Of a DNA stretch of 64,000 bases, positions 1 to 10,789 are shown one piece after another. Location of the stretch: the NCBI GenBank assembly GCA_027306605.1, contig DAHUZK010000023.1, forward strand, positions 1 to 64,000, in the 5' to 3' direction. Below the pieces are notes generated by a model. It made no database searches and had not been told where the DNA came from. It saw only the letters and a list, made by a program, of their open reading frames with translations. How positions within the stretch are numbered: the first letter of the stretch is position 1; each line of letters opens with the position of its first letter. A program made the position numbers and the translations under genes. Source of the DNA: Acidimicrobiaceae bacterium. Lineage in GTDB: Bacteria > Actinomycetota > Acidimicrobiia > Acidimicrobiales > RAAP-2.

Positions 1-2
1 TG

Positions 3-644
3 GGCGAGGTCGCGGTGCCGCGCGGCGACGTCGAGGTCGACGTCGACATGGAGAGCACCAACGACGGCTGCTACCTCTGGGGCGCGCTGGTCGCCGACCG
101 TCGCGCCGGCGAGCCGGACCCGCGCTACGTCGCCTTCGCCACCTGGGACCCCGACATCGAGGCGGGGGAGCTCATCGCCTTCAAGGACTTCTGGTCCTGG
201 CTCTCCGACGAGCGGGCGCGCGCCGTCGCCGACGGTGCCACCTTCCGGGCCTACTGCTACAGCAAGAGCGCCGAGCAGGCACAGCTCCACCGCCTGGCCG
301 ACCGCCTCGGCCTGCGCGACGAGGTGGACGAGTTCCTCGCCTCCGACGACTGGGTCGACCTGCTCGAGGTCGTGCGGGGCCAGCTGATCACCGGACGCAG
401 CAACGGCCTCAAGGAGACGGCGCCCCTGGCCGGCTTCTCCTGGCGCAGCGACGACGGCGGCGGCACGCTGGCCATGGTCAAGTACGACCAGGCGGTGGAC
501 GACGCGGACCTCACGGCACAGGCCGAGGCCCGGCGCTGGATCCTCGAGTACAACGAGGACGACGTGCGGGCGACCGCCGCCCTGCGCGGCTGGCTCGACG
601 GCCCGGCACGGGGCCTTCCTTCCATCGAGTCCGCCCACGGCTGA
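3..644 (+). CDS. C-terminal part of TM0106-like RecB-family/RNase H-like putative nuclease (truncated by window start)
   Basis: Open frame from the window edge; DVEVDVDMES...YLWGALV and EYNEDDVRATAALRGWL resemble the YprB/RNase H-like domain of RecB-like nucleases. Confidence 0.65.
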   Translation, partial: GEVAVPRGDVEVDVDMESTNDGCYLWGALVADRRAGEPDPRYVAFATWDPDIEAGELIAFKDFWSWLSDERARAVADGATFRAYCYSKSAEQAQLHRLADRLGLRDEVDEFLASDDWVDLLEVVRGQLITGRSNGLKETAPLAGFSWRSDDGGGTLAMVKYDQAVDDADLTAQAEARRWILEYNEDDVRATAALRGWLDGPARGLPSIESAHG

Positions 645-710
645 ACCGGAGCCGGCGGGTCGTCAGCCGGCGGGTCGTCAGCCGGCGGGCGCGGGTACGC
701 CCTCAGGCCG

Positions 711-1589
<879 letters not shown>

Positions 1590-1681
1590 GTTGGCACCTG
1601 CGGAAACGGCAGTCACCGTCGCCGTCACGGGGCGCAGATCGCCGAGGGAGGCGACCGCGGAGCCGCCGGAGGGAGCTGCGC

Positions 1682-1882
1682 TCAGGCGTTGGCGGTGGTC
1701 CGCTTGGAGGGCATGAGCAAGATGACGATCAGGGTGATCAGCGAGAAGAAGAAGCCGAGGATCACCCAGGCGACGGCATGGCGGCCCTTCCGTTTGGCGA
1801 TGTTGTAGATCCACACCATCACGAGGACCCAGACGATGAAGCCGACGATGCCCCCGAAGGTCACTCCCACGCTGGCTAACAC
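1682..1882 (-). CDS. Small two-TM membrane protein (66 aa)
   Basis: Two hydrophobic helices: GGIVGFIVWVLVMVWIYNIAKRKGR and AVAWVILGFFFSLITLIVILL. Confidence 0.6.
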   Translation of the reverse strand: MLASVGVTFGGIVGFIVWVLVMVWIYNIAKRKGRHAVAWVILGFFFSLITLIVILLMPSKRTTANA

Positions 1883-2039
1883 GGCTCCGTCCCGGCGTTT
1901 GCGTCGGTCCTGACGTAGCAGACGGTCATGTCGTCGCCCTCCCTCCGAAAGCCTGCGCCAGGCGGTGGAACTGGTGCCGGCGCGCCCGGCGCGCTGTTGC
2001 TGGCGACACGAGTCTAGGCCCCGCGCCCAACCCCGGTTT

Positions 2040-3560
2040 TCAGAGGGCCAGGTGCTCCTGGATCTCGGGGTTCTGCATGTTCTCCCTGATGTGCTCCTGC
2101 TGCTCTTCTCGTGATTCGCTCGTCCGCAGGAGCAGCGGCGAGAGCACCAGCCCCAGGACGACGCAGCCGGCGGCGATCAGCAGCGCCAGCCGGTAGCCGT
2201 CGGCCAGCGCGCCCACCATGTCGTGCCCGGCCACGACGAGTGACTTGGACCGGTTGGCCGCGATGGTCCCCAGGGCGGCCAGGCCGACGGCGCCCGCCAG
2301 CTGCTGGGACACGTTCACGATGCCCGAGCCCAGGCCGGCGTCCTCGTTGGGGATCTCGGACATGCCGATCCGCAGCAGCGGCATGAACGACGCGCCGGCG
2401 CCGAGCCCCATCAGCAAGAAGGCGAAGAAGATGCGCGGGAAGTAGGCGGCGTGCGGGCCGGCCGAGGCGAACAGGAAGAGGCCACCGGCGGCGAGCACCA
2501 TGGCCGGGTACATCACCGCCTTGTCCCCGAAGCGGCCCACCAGCTTGGCCGTGATGCCGGCCGACATCCCCGCCATGGCCAGCGCCTGGGGCAGGAAGGC
2601 CAGGCCCGTCTTGACCGGGCTGTAGCCGAGCACGTGCTCGAAGTAGAGGGCGCCGATGAAGAAGGTCGAGAACATCCCGATGACGAGCAGGCCGCGCACC
2701 ACGGCCGAGCCGGTCAGCGTGCGCAGCCGCAAGATCCGCAGCGGCATGATCGGGCGCGCCAGCCGCGACTCGAGCACGAGGAACCCGACACCGAGCGCCA
2801 GGGCCAGGCCGAGGAGCCCGAGCGTGTGCGCCGAGCCCCAGCCGTAGGTCGACGCCGTGACGATGGCGTAGATCACCACCATCACCGACGCGGTCACGAG
2901 GACGGACCCGAACCAGTCGACGCCTTGTCTGATGCCGAGGCCGACGTTGTCCACCAGGAGGAAGGTGCCGGCGATCAGCGTGGCGACACCCACCGGCACG
3001 TTCACGAAGAAGATCCAGTGCCACGACAGCGCCTGTGTCAGCACGCCGCCGGCCAGGAGCCCGACCGAGCCGCCGCCGACCGCCACGAACACATAGGCGC
3101 TCATCGCCTTGGCCCGTTCGGCCGCGCTGGGGAACTCGGTCACGATGATGGCGACGATCACCGAGGACGAGAGCGCGCCACCGATGCCCTGGACGAAGCG
3201 CGAGGCCACCAGCAGGCTCTGGCTGTCGGCCGAGCCGCAGGTGACGGAGGCGAGTGTGAAGAGGGCGACGCCGGCGAGGAACACCTTCTTGCGCCCGACG
3301 AGGTCGCCCAGGCGCCCGGCCATCAGCAGGAAGCTGCCGAAGGAGATGAGGTAGGCGTCGACCACCCACGTCAGGCCGGACTGGGTGAAGTGGAGGCTCT
3401 TCTGGATGTCGGGGAGCGCCACGTTGACGATCGAGCCGTCCAGGGCGTTCATGAACATGGCCAGGCAGACGACGACGAGGGCGATCCAGCGCCGGCGGTC
3501 GGCGGCGGCGCCGGCCGCGGCCTCGTCCTCCGAGACCGTCACAGATGGGTTGATGGTCAT
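2040..3560 (-). CDS. MFS transporter, DHA2/EmrB-QacA-like drug efflux
   Basis: 14-TM-like pattern, LDGSIVNVALPDIQ and GRLGDLVGRKKVF motifs. Confidence 0.9.
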   Translation of the reverse strand: MTINPSVTVSEDEAAAGAAADRRRWIALVVVCLAMFMNALDGSIVNVALPDIQKSLHFTQSGLTWVVDAYLISFGSFLLMAGRLGDLVGRKKVFLAGVALFTLASVTCGSADSQSLLVASRFVQGIGGALSSSVIVAIIVTEFPSAAERAKAMSAYVFVAVGGGSVGLLAGGVLTQALSWHWIFFVNVPVGVATLIAGTFLLVDNVGLGIRQGVDWFGSVLVTASVMVVIYAIVTASTYGWGSAHTLGLLGLALALGVGFLVLESRLARPIMPLRILRLRTLTGSAVVRGLLVIGMFSTFFIGALYFEHVLGYSPVKTGLAFLPQALAMAGMSAGITAKLVGRFGDKAVMYPAMVLAAGGLFLFASAGPHAAYFPRIFFAFLLMGLGAGASFMPLLRIGMSEIPNEDAGLGSGIVNVSQQLAGAVGLAALGTIAANRSKSLVVAGHDMVGALADGYRLALLIAAGCVVLGLVLSPLLLRTSESREEQQEHIRENMQNPEIQEHLAL

Positions 3561-3583
3561 GACTTCGGGACTATCCTAGAGGC

Positions 3584-4042
3584 GTGATCGATCCGGCCGT
3601 ACCGGGGAAGCCGCCGGCCCGCCCCGCCACGGGGACCATCGTCCTGCTGACCCGGCTGGCCCGGGCCGTCTACCTGCACAGCTCGCTCGACCTGGTCGGG
3701 ATGAACCTGCGCAACATGGTCGTGCTCGCCTACCTGCGGGACCACCCCGGCGTGTCACAGCAGGCGATGACCGAGCATCTCTCCATGGACTCGAACACCG
3801 GGGTCCTCGTCCTCAACGATCTCGAGGATCTCGAATACGCCGAGCGGCGCCGGGACCCGTCGGACCGGCGGCGTCACATCGTCACCATCACCGACGCCGG
3901 CCTCGAAGCGCTCGAGCGGGCCGAGGCGGCCCAGGGCAGCATCGAGGACGAGATCCTCGGTGGGCTCAGCGCGGGCGAGCGGGCGCAGCTGCGTCGCCTG
4001 TTGGTCAAGGCGCTCGAGGACCACGATCCGCCGGGCGGCTGA
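3584..4042 (+). CDS. MarR-family transcriptional regulator
   Basis: wHTH with GVSQQAMTEHLSMDSNTGVLVLNDLEDLEYAERRRDPSDRRRHIVTIT; divergent from the MFS gene. Confidence 0.88.
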   Translation: MIDPAVPGKPPARPATGTIVLLTRLARAVYLHSSLDLVGMNLRNMVVLAYLRDHPGVSQQAMTEHLSMDSNTGVLVLNDLEDLEYAERRRDPSDRRRHIVTITDAGLEALERAEAAQGSIEDEILGGLSAGERAQLRRLLVKALEDHDPPGG

Positions 4043-4108
4043 GCGGGCTCGGGGCGGCTGAAGCGGCTCGGGGCGGCTGAGCCGGCGCGGGGCGGCTGAA
4101 GCGGCTAG
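4033..4108. repeat. 19-bp tandem repeat, 4 copies, across a convergent intergenic region
   Basis: gggcggctga starts at 4033, 4052, 4071 and 4090 (period exactly 19). Confidence 0.92.
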
Positions 4109-5016
4109 GACTTCGCCCGCTTCTCCATCTGGTGGTACTGGCTGACGTAGAGCTTGCCGATGAGCGTGTAGCCCGACGTCTTGGCGTGGATGTTGCCCTG
4201 GGCGCAGTACCAGGTGAGGGCGCACACGCTGGCCACCGGTACGGGGATGCGCCCGTAGGGTCTCGTCCTCACCGTCTGGGTCAGCGAGCCGTAGCCCCCC
4301 GTCGCCTTGGTGACGTCGACCAGCGCGCCCGACGACGACGCGTAGGCCTTGGACAGGGCGGGATTGATCAACGCCTTGAACGCCACCACCGACAGCTTGG
4401 CCAGGTCGACCGACGAGGCCGGCGGCGGGTTCTTGGGATACACGTAGCTCCCGAGGATCACGTCGGGGTAGGTGGACCCGATGAGCGGGACCTTGGGCCC
4501 GGCGGCGGCGCGGAGGTCGGCGGCCAGGGTCGTCACGTTGGTGGTGATGGTCTTGACCGCGTTGGTGACGCAGGAGATGGGGTTGGCCTGGGTGGCACAG
4601 GCGGTCACGTCGTTGCCGCCGATCGAGACGGTGATCAGTCCGATGTGTCCCCGGTGCGCGGTGATGAAGGCGTCGGCGGCGGCGATCTGGGTCGTGGTCG
4701 GGTAGGTCACGAGGCCCGTGGTGTGGGGGAGCACGTCGGGGCAGCCGATGGTGTGCAGGATCGACGTGGTCGTCGCTCCACCGCAGCCGAAGTTCACCAG
4801 CTTGAGGCCGGTGTGCCTCGCCACGTAGACGGTGTAGCCCGGAGTGGCGCCGCGCGAGGGCTGGTAGCCGACCGAGTAGGAGTCGCCGAGCGAGACGTAG
4901 TACGTCGGCTGGCGCTGCCGGGAGGCAGCCAGTGCCGTTCCCGGCACGCTGAGCACGCCGAGCGTGCCGACCAGCGCGAACGTGGCGCAGGCGAGAGGGA
5001 GCAACTTCTTCGTCAT
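4105..5016 (-). CDS. Secreted SGNH/GDSL-family hydrolase
   Basis: Signal peptide MTKKLLPLACATFALVGTLGVLS; YVSLGDSYSVG; SIGGNDVT. Confidence 0.85.
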   Translation of the reverse strand: MTKKLLPLACATFALVGTLGVLSVPGTALAASRQRQPTYYVSLGDSYSVGYQPSRGATPGYTVYVARHTGLKLVNFGCGGATTTSILHTIGCPDVLPHTTGLVTYPTTTQIAAADAFITAHRGHIGLITVSIGGNDVTACATQANPISCVTNAVKTITTNVTTLAADLRAAAGPKVPLIGSTYPDVILGSYVYPKNPPPASSVDLAKLSVVAFKALINPALSKAYASSSGALVDVTKATGGYGSLTQTVRTRPYGRIPVPVASVCALTWYCAQGNIHAKTSGYTLIGKLYVSQYHQMEKRAKS

Positions 5017-5083
5017 CGCACCATGTTGACTGGTTCGGCCCCGTTCGGGGCGGCGCCCCCCTGTCGAGACGCGGCCGGACGGG

Positions 5084-7780
5084 TCAGACGTCGGTCCGGT
5101 GCGATTGCACGAGCGGGTCGACCAATGGCTCCCGGGAGTCGCGCGCGGCCAGCAATGCTCGTGTCGTCGACGCGTCCTTTGGCCGGCCGAGCCGGTAACC
5201 CTGGGCCAGGGCGCACCCGAGGAGCCGGAGCCCCTCCTCGTGCGCCGGCTTCTCGACACCCTCGGCGATCGTGTCGTAGCCGAGCGTGCGGGCGAGCTGG
5301 ATGATGGCCGCCGCCATGCTGCGCCTGTCGCCCGGCGTGCCGAGGGCCTGGACGAAGGACTTGTCGATCTTGACGATGTCGATCTGGAGCCGGTCGAGGT
5401 GGGCCAGCGACGAGAAGCCGGTGCCGAAATCGTCGAGCGCGATGCGGATGCCCTGGCCGCGCAGCGCGGTCAGGTTCCGGATGGTGGTCTCGCTGTCGGT
5501 CAGGACCTCGCTCTCTGTGATCTCGAGGATCAGGGAGGCAGGATCGAACCCGGCGTCCGAGACCTCGGCCATGATGCGGTCGGCCAGGGTGGGGTCGAGC
5601 AGCTGGCCGGCGGAGAGATTGGTGCTCATCACGAGGCCACGGCCGGCGATGCCGTCGTCGATCCAGCGACGCGCCTGTTGGCAGGCGGAGCGCAGCACGA
5701 AGGAGTCGATCTCGCCGACGAGACCCATCTCCTCGGCGATGGATACGAAGAGGCGGGGGTCGACGAGACCCCCGCGGGGGTGGGACCAGCGCACCAGCGC
5801 CTCGAACCCGACCACCGCGTGGTGCTGGAGGTCGACGATCGGCTGATAGTGCGTGATCAGGTTCCCGCCAAGGATTGCCACCCGCAGCTCGTCCTCGAGC
5901 TCGACGCGGGCCAGGACGAGTTCGTGCATCTCGTCCCGGTAGACCTCGTAGCAGTTGCGGCCGTGCTCCTTGGCCTTGTACATCGCGATGTCCGCGTTGC
6001 GCAGCAGCTGCTCGCTGGTGATGCCGTCGACGTCGAAGGCCACGCCGACGCTGCCGGCCGAGGTGACGGGCTTGCCGGCGAGGAGGATGGGCTCCCGGAG
6101 GGATCCGAGGATCCGCTCGGCGACGCCGGTGATGTCCTCGCGGGACTGGATGTCCTCGATCAGCACCGCGAATTCGTCGCCGCCGAGGCGGGCCGCCGTG
6201 TCGAGGGGACGCAGGCAGTCGACGATCTGCGCCGCCACCCGCTTGAGGAGGCGGTCGCCCTCGCCGTGACCGAGGCTGTCGTTGACGATCTTGAAGTCGT
6301 CGAGGTCGATGAAGAGCACGGCGAGGTGGGTGCCCGTCTGCTCGATCCGGGCCAGCGCGTGCTCGAGGCGGTCCTGGAAGAGCGCCTTGTTGGCCAGCCC
6401 GGTCAGTGGATCGTGAAAGGCGCGGTACTCGAGCTCGTCCTCCAGGCGTATGCGGTCCGTGGCGTCACGGAAGCTCCAGACACGGCCGACGATCTCGCCC
6501 TCCACGCGTTGGGGCTTGGAGAAGAGCTCGACCACGCGGCCGTCCTTGAACTCGAGCGTGTCCGAGGTCTCGTGCGAGGGGTCCTCGAGGATGGCCCGCC
6601 AGGTGGCGAAGAAGGAGTCGGTGCTGACCAGCTGCTCGAGCACGAAGGCCAGCTTGATGGCCTCGTCGTCGACTGCCACGAGGTCCGGGGGGAACTGCCA
6701 GATCTCCGCGAAGCGGCCGTTGAAGCTCGTGATGTGCCCGTCGTTGTCGATGACCAGGATCCCGTCGGCCGTGGAGTCGAGCGTGGCGGTGAGGAGGGAG
6801 AGCGTCTCGCTGAGCTCGTGCTCGGCCGAGGCCTGCGCCGTGGCGTCGTGGGCCGACACGATGAAGCCCTCGACCGTGGGGTCGTCGAGCATGTCGACGA
6901 TGCTCAGCTCGAAGGGGATCGCCTCCGAGCCGTCGTGGCGCAGGAGGCCGATGCGCACGCCGACGGGGTGTGCCGAGGTGGCGTGGCGCGAGGCGGCGGT
7001 GAGGGCGGCAGCCAGCTTGCCGCGGTCGGGCCGGTCCACGATGTCGAGCAGGGGACGTTGCTCGAGGAGTTCGGGGTCGTAACCGAGGCAGCGGGTGATG
7101 GCGCCCGAGACCGATTCGAGCGTGCCGAGCGGCGACACCAGCATGATGATGGAGGCGGCATGGTGGACGAGGGTGCGAAAGCGCGCCTCGCGTCCGCTGG
7201 CCAGTTCGTAGCGACGGCGTTCGGTCAGGTCGCGCATGCAGATCAGCACGACGGGCTCGCCGAACCAATTGACGTTGGTCCCCACCACCTCGGTCAGCCG
7301 CCAGCCCTGGGTCGACTTCACCCGGAGCTCGATGGGCGTCCCGACCTCCTTGCCCTGCACGCTGGACAAGGAGCGGAACGCCAGCTCGTGGTCGTCGGGA
7401 TGCACGAGGGTGAGCCCGGACTGGCCCACTGCCTCGTCGATGTCCATGCCGAAGGTCCGCTCCGCCGAGCGGTTGCCCCAGACGATGTTGCCTTCGTGAT
7501 CGAGCAGCACGACGGGTTCGGGCAGGTGCAGGAAGGCATCGACGATGGAGGCGTCCATGTCGGATGCGGCCTGGTTCCCGGAATCGGACCCCGCCTGGTC
7601 CCCGGCGTCGGCAGCCTCCCCGGCCCCGGAACCGACATGGTCGTCTTCGGACGGCGCGGCGGGTTCAGAGCCCGCGTCGGTGCCCGGCTCGGTGGGCGCC
7701 GGGTCGCTCGACCTCCGCCACCACGCACCCCGGTGATACCTCGCATCACCCGACATGCGCCGCAGCAATTGATCTCGCAC
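5084..7780 (-). CDS. PAS-repeat GGDEF-EAL cyclic-di-GMP signalling protein
   Basis: RLGGDEFAVLIEDI and GFEALVRWSHP with several upstream PAS-like segments; alternative Met start near 7756. Confidence 0.93.
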   Translation of the reverse strand: MRDQLLRRMSGDARYHRGAWWRRSSDPAPTEPGTDAGSEPAAPSEDDHVGSGAGEAADAGDQAGSDSGNQAASDMDASIVDAFLHLPEPVVLLDHEGNIVWGNRSAERTFGMDIDEAVGQSGLTLVHPDDHELAFRSLSSVQGKEVGTPIELRVKSTQGWRLTEVVGTNVNWFGEPVVLICMRDLTERRRYELASGREARFRTLVHHAASIIMLVSPLGTLESVSGAITRCLGYDPELLEQRPLLDIVDRPDRGKLAAALTAASRHATSAHPVGVRIGLLRHDGSEAIPFELSIVDMLDDPTVEGFIVSAHDATAQASAEHELSETLSLLTATLDSTADGILVIDNDGHITSFNGRFAEIWQFPPDLVAVDDEAIKLAFVLEQLVSTDSFFATWRAILEDPSHETSDTLEFKDGRVVELFSKPQRVEGEIVGRVWSFRDATDRIRLEDELEYRAFHDPLTGLANKALFQDRLEHALARIEQTGTHLAVLFIDLDDFKIVNDSLGHGEGDRLLKRVAAQIVDCLRPLDTAARLGGDEFAVLIEDIQSREDITGVAERILGSLREPILLAGKPVTSAGSVGVAFDVDGITSEQLLRNADIAMYKAKEHGRNCYEVYRDEMHELVLARVELEDELRVAILGGNLITHYQPIVDLQHHAVVGFEALVRWSHPRGGLVDPRLFVSIAEEMGLVGEIDSFVLRSACQQARRWIDDGIAGRGLVMSTNLSAGQLLDPTLADRIMAEVSDAGFDPASLILEITESEVLTDSETTIRNLTALRGQGIRIALDDFGTGFSSLAHLDRLQIDIVKIDKSFVQALGTPGDRRSMAAAIIQLARTLGYDTIAEGVEKPAHEEGLRLLGCALAQGYRLGRPKDASTTRALLAARDSREPLVDPLVQSHRTDV

Positions 7781-7965
7781 CAGTGCGTCCCCTCTTGGCT
7801 CCGAACCTACGTAGGTGTCGGGTTGTTCCAGCCCCGGTGTTGGTTGCCATCCGGTTGCACGTCACCGGGGCGCGCGGCGAGACGTCGAAGCGCGCCGGCC
7901 ACGGGGTCCGGGCCTCGCCACCGCCGCCGGGGCTGGGCGTTCCCCCTGACCCGTATGCTTCGGCG

Positions 7966-8916
7966 ATGGTCTCGGAGCTCTTCGACCCCTCTGCGTGGAT
8001 GGTGGTGCCGGGCTTCGAATTCACCGACATCACCTATCACCGGGCAGTCGACCAGGGGACGGTGCGGATCGCCTTCAACCGCCCCGAGGTCCGCAACGCC
8101 TTCCGCCCCCACACCGTCGACGAGCTCCTGGTCGCGTTCGATCACGCCCACCAGTCCTCCGACGTCGGGTGCGTCCTGCTGACCGGGAACGGTCCCTCGC
8201 CCGTCGACGGGGTCTGGGCCTTCTGTTCCGGCGGCGACCAGCGCATCCGCGGCGCTGACGGTTACCGCTACGAGGAGTCGCCCGACGGGGGCACCCGCGT
8301 CCCCGGACCCGACACCCGACGCCAGGGGGCAGCCGATGCCGATGCCGCAGCGCGAGCGAGAATGGGGCGTCTCCACATCCTCGAGGTGCAGCGGCTGATC
8401 CGCTTCATGCCCAAGGTCGTCATCTGCGTGGTCCCCGGTTGGGCCGCCGGCGGCGGCCACAGTCTCTACGTCGTCTGCGACCTGGCGCTGGCCAGTGCCG
8501 AGCATGCCTGGTTCAAGCAGACGGACGCCGACGTGGCCAGCTTCGACGGGGGCTTCGGCTCTGCCTATCTGGCCCGCCAGATCGGCCAGAAGTTCGCCCG
8601 CGAGATCTTCTTCCTCGGGAACACCTATTCGGCCGATGACGCACATCGCATGGGCGCCGTCAACGCCGTGGTGCCCCATGCCCAGCTGGAGAAGGTGGCG
8701 CTCGAGTGGGGAGCCGTCATCAACCAGAAGAGCCCGACGGCCGTGCGGATGTTGAAATACGCCTTCAACCTGGTCGACGACGGTCTCGTGGGCCAGCAGC
8801 TCTTCGCCGGTGAGGCCACCCGCCTGGCGTACGGGACTCCCGAGGCGACCGAGGGACGCGACTCCTTCTTGGAGAAGCGAGCCCCGGACTGGTCACCGTT
8901 CCCCTGGCAGTACTGA
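7966..8916 (+). CDS. menB: 1,4-dihydroxy-2-naphthoyl-CoA synthase
   Basis: Crotonase fold with MenB-typical CSGGDQRIRG, GWAAGGGHSLYVVCDL, QTDADVASFDGGFGSAYLARQIG. Confidence 0.9.
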   Translation: MVSELFDPSAWMVVPGFEFTDITYHRAVDQGTVRIAFNRPEVRNAFRPHTVDELLVAFDHAHQSSDVGCVLLTGNGPSPVDGVWAFCSGGDQRIRGADGYRYEESPDGGTRVPGPDTRRQGAADADAAARARMGRLHILEVQRLIRFMPKVVICVVPGWAAGGGHSLYVVCDLALASAEHAWFKQTDADVASFDGGFGSAYLARQIGQKFAREIFFLGNTYSADDAHRMGAVNAVVPHAQLEKVALEWGAVINQKSPTAVRMLKYAFNLVDDGLVGQQLFAGEATRLAYGTPEATEGRDSFLEKRAPDWSPFPWQY

Positions 8917-10203
8917 GCCCTCGCTCCGGCCCAGCGTCCGCACGGCGCGCGTGCCGACCGGCGGTCCCTTCCGGTTGTGCTCGGGGCGTCCCGGCTGGAG
9001 CCGGCGGGCGTAGGCGCCGTACCGGGCGGCCAGCGGGGTGGCGGAGAGCCCGTGGAGCAGGACGCTCGAGGCGACAGTGAGCGTCACCGCGGCCAAGGCG
9101 ATCTCCGACGGCGACGAAGCCAGGGCGTCGACGGCGATGAGTCCGAAGACGATGGAGGCGAGCCCGCGCGGGCCGAACCAGCCGATGAAGGCGACCGTGG
9201 CACCGTCGAGCCCGGACCCGGCAAGCGAGAGCGCGACGGGAACCATGCGCACGACGGTCAGGGCCAGCACGGCGAAGACGACGTCGCGCCAGCCGACACC
9301 CTCCAGGCCCGGCACGAGCATGATGGCGCCGAAGGCGAACCAGACGAGGAGCGAAAACAGCGTCCCCGTCTGCTCGGTGAAGTGCAGCGCTCCCTGGTCG
9401 TTGTCGTGCTCCATCGTCCCGAAGGCCATGCCACCCACGAAGGCGGCCACGAAGCCGTTGGTCCCGGCCACGTCGGCGATCGCATAGGCGAAGAGGGCCA
9501 GCGCCAGGACGGTCAACGGCCGGATCCCCGCTGCGCTCCAGCCGTGGCGCCGCGACGAGCCGACGAGCAGCCCCCCGACCAGGCCGACGCCGAGTCCCAG
9601 TGCCGCACCGCCGGCCAGCTCGATCGCCGCGCTCGTGAGATGCGTGCCGTTCACTGCCTCGGCCGTGACGGCACCGGCGATGAAGACGTTGACGAACGGC
9701 GTCGCGATGCCGTCGTTCAGTCCACTCTCGACGTTGAGGACGCGTCGGACGTTGGTGGGCACCCTTTCGTCCTGCATGATCGAGGCGCCGAGCGCGGCGT
9801 CGGTCGGGGCCACCACGGCACCGACCGTGGCGGCGACCCAGAGTCCGCCACCGGGGAAGAGCGCGGCAGCGAGGCCGAAGCCGGCCGCGATCGTGAGAGG
9901 CAGGCCGAGTCCGAGAAGGCGCACCGGGATGGCGGCGTCGCGACGGAGGGCGCGCACGTTCACCCGGCAGGCGTCGGAGAAGAGGACGATGGCCAGCGTG
10001 ACCTCCGCCATGGCGCGGATGGTCGTCGAGTGCAGATCGAAGTGCACGAAGCCGGTGGGTCCGTGCGTGACGAGGACCCCGAGGACCACGAAGGCGATCG
10101 GGGCCGAGACGTCCCAGCGCTCCAGGCGGGCCGAGACGAGTCCCCAGAGGAGCACGCAGGCCGAGACCACCGCGAGGGCGACGATGCCGAGGTCGTGATT
10201 CAT
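8893..10203 (-). CDS. CPA1-type cation:proton antiporter
   Basis: Polytopic protein; VGAVVAPTDAALGASI and RVLNVESGLNDGIATPFVNVF; converges on and overlaps menB by 24 bp. Confidence 0.87.
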   Translation of the reverse strand: MNHDLGIVALAVVSACVLLWGLVSARLERWDVSAPIAFVVLGVLVTHGPTGFVHFDLHSTTIRAMAEVTLAIVLFSDACRVNVRALRRDAAIPVRLLGLGLPLTIAAGFGLAAALFPGGGLWVAATVGAVVAPTDAALGASIMQDERVPTNVRRVLNVESGLNDGIATPFVNVFIAGAVTAEAVNGTHLTSAAIELAGGAALGLGVGLVGGLLVGSSRRHGWSAAGIRPLTVLALALFAYAIADVAGTNGFVAAFVGGMAFGTMEHDNDQGALHFTEQTGTLFSLLVWFAFGAIMLVPGLEGVGWRDVVFAVLALTVVRMVPVALSLAGSGLDGATVAFIGWFGPRGLASIVFGLIAVDALASSPSEIALAAVTLTVASSVLLHGLSATPLAARYGAYARRLQPGRPEHNRKGPPVGTRAVRTLGRSEGSVLPGER

Positions 10204-10356
10204 GGTCGGGATGCGCTCCGGGTTGCCGGGAACTGCCTATCACAGCATCCATCCAGGTGAACAGGCTAGAAAGGGCGGAGCAGGTTCTCGCTGTCTCGCA
10301 CCGTCCGGAGCGGATCGGCGTGCCCTGAGCGACGTCCACAAACCCAAGGAGCACTC

Positions 10357-10758
10357 ATGCTTGCCGCGAGCTATCCGGTTCTCGATGCCTTCCTGACGAT
10401 GTTGTACTTCTTCCTCTTCATCATCTGGATCTGGCTGCTGATCATGGTCTTCATGGACATCTTCCGCAGCCACGACATGGGCGGCTGGGCCAAGGCGCTG
10501 TGGGTGATCTTCATCGTCATCCTTCCCTTCCTCGGCGTCCTGGTGTACCTGATCGCCCGGGGCGGCAAGATGCACGAGCGTCAGGCGGCCGACGCCGCCC
10601 GGCAGCAGAAGGCCTTCAACGAGTACGTGCGACAGGCCGCCGGCACGCCGGGTGCCGACACCGCTTCCCAGCTGTCCCAGCTGGCCGACTTGAAGGCCAA
10701 GGGTGTCCTGACCGAGCAAGAGTTCGAGGCCCAGAAGGCCAAGATCCTCGCCAGCTAG
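10357..10758 (+). CDS. PLDc_N-like two-TM plus C-terminal SHOCT protein (copy A)
   Basis: FLFIIWIWLLIMVFMDIFR...GGWAKALWVIFIVILPFLGVLVYLIARG and C-terminal QLADLKAKGVLTEQEFEAQKAKIL. Confidence 0.85.
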   Translation: MLAASYPVLDAFLTMLYFFLFIIWIWLLIMVFMDIFRSHDMGGWAKALWVIFIVILPFLGVLVYLIARGGKMHERQAADAARQQKAFNEYVRQAAGTPGADTASQLSQLADLKAKGVLTEQEFEAQKAKILAS

Positions 10759-10789
10759 GCCAGGTCTGCGTCGGAGGCGCGCACACGCG

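Noticed and set aside
4033-4108. Possible CRISPR-like array
   Set aside because: Direct 19-bp repeats with no spacers; no cas genes in the window
5099-8182. 1027-aa plus-strand ORF opposite the GGDEF-EAL gene
   Set aside because: Antisense of a well-supported gene; composition (Val/Asp/Leu/Gly/Arg without domain motifs) typical of high-GC shadow ORFs
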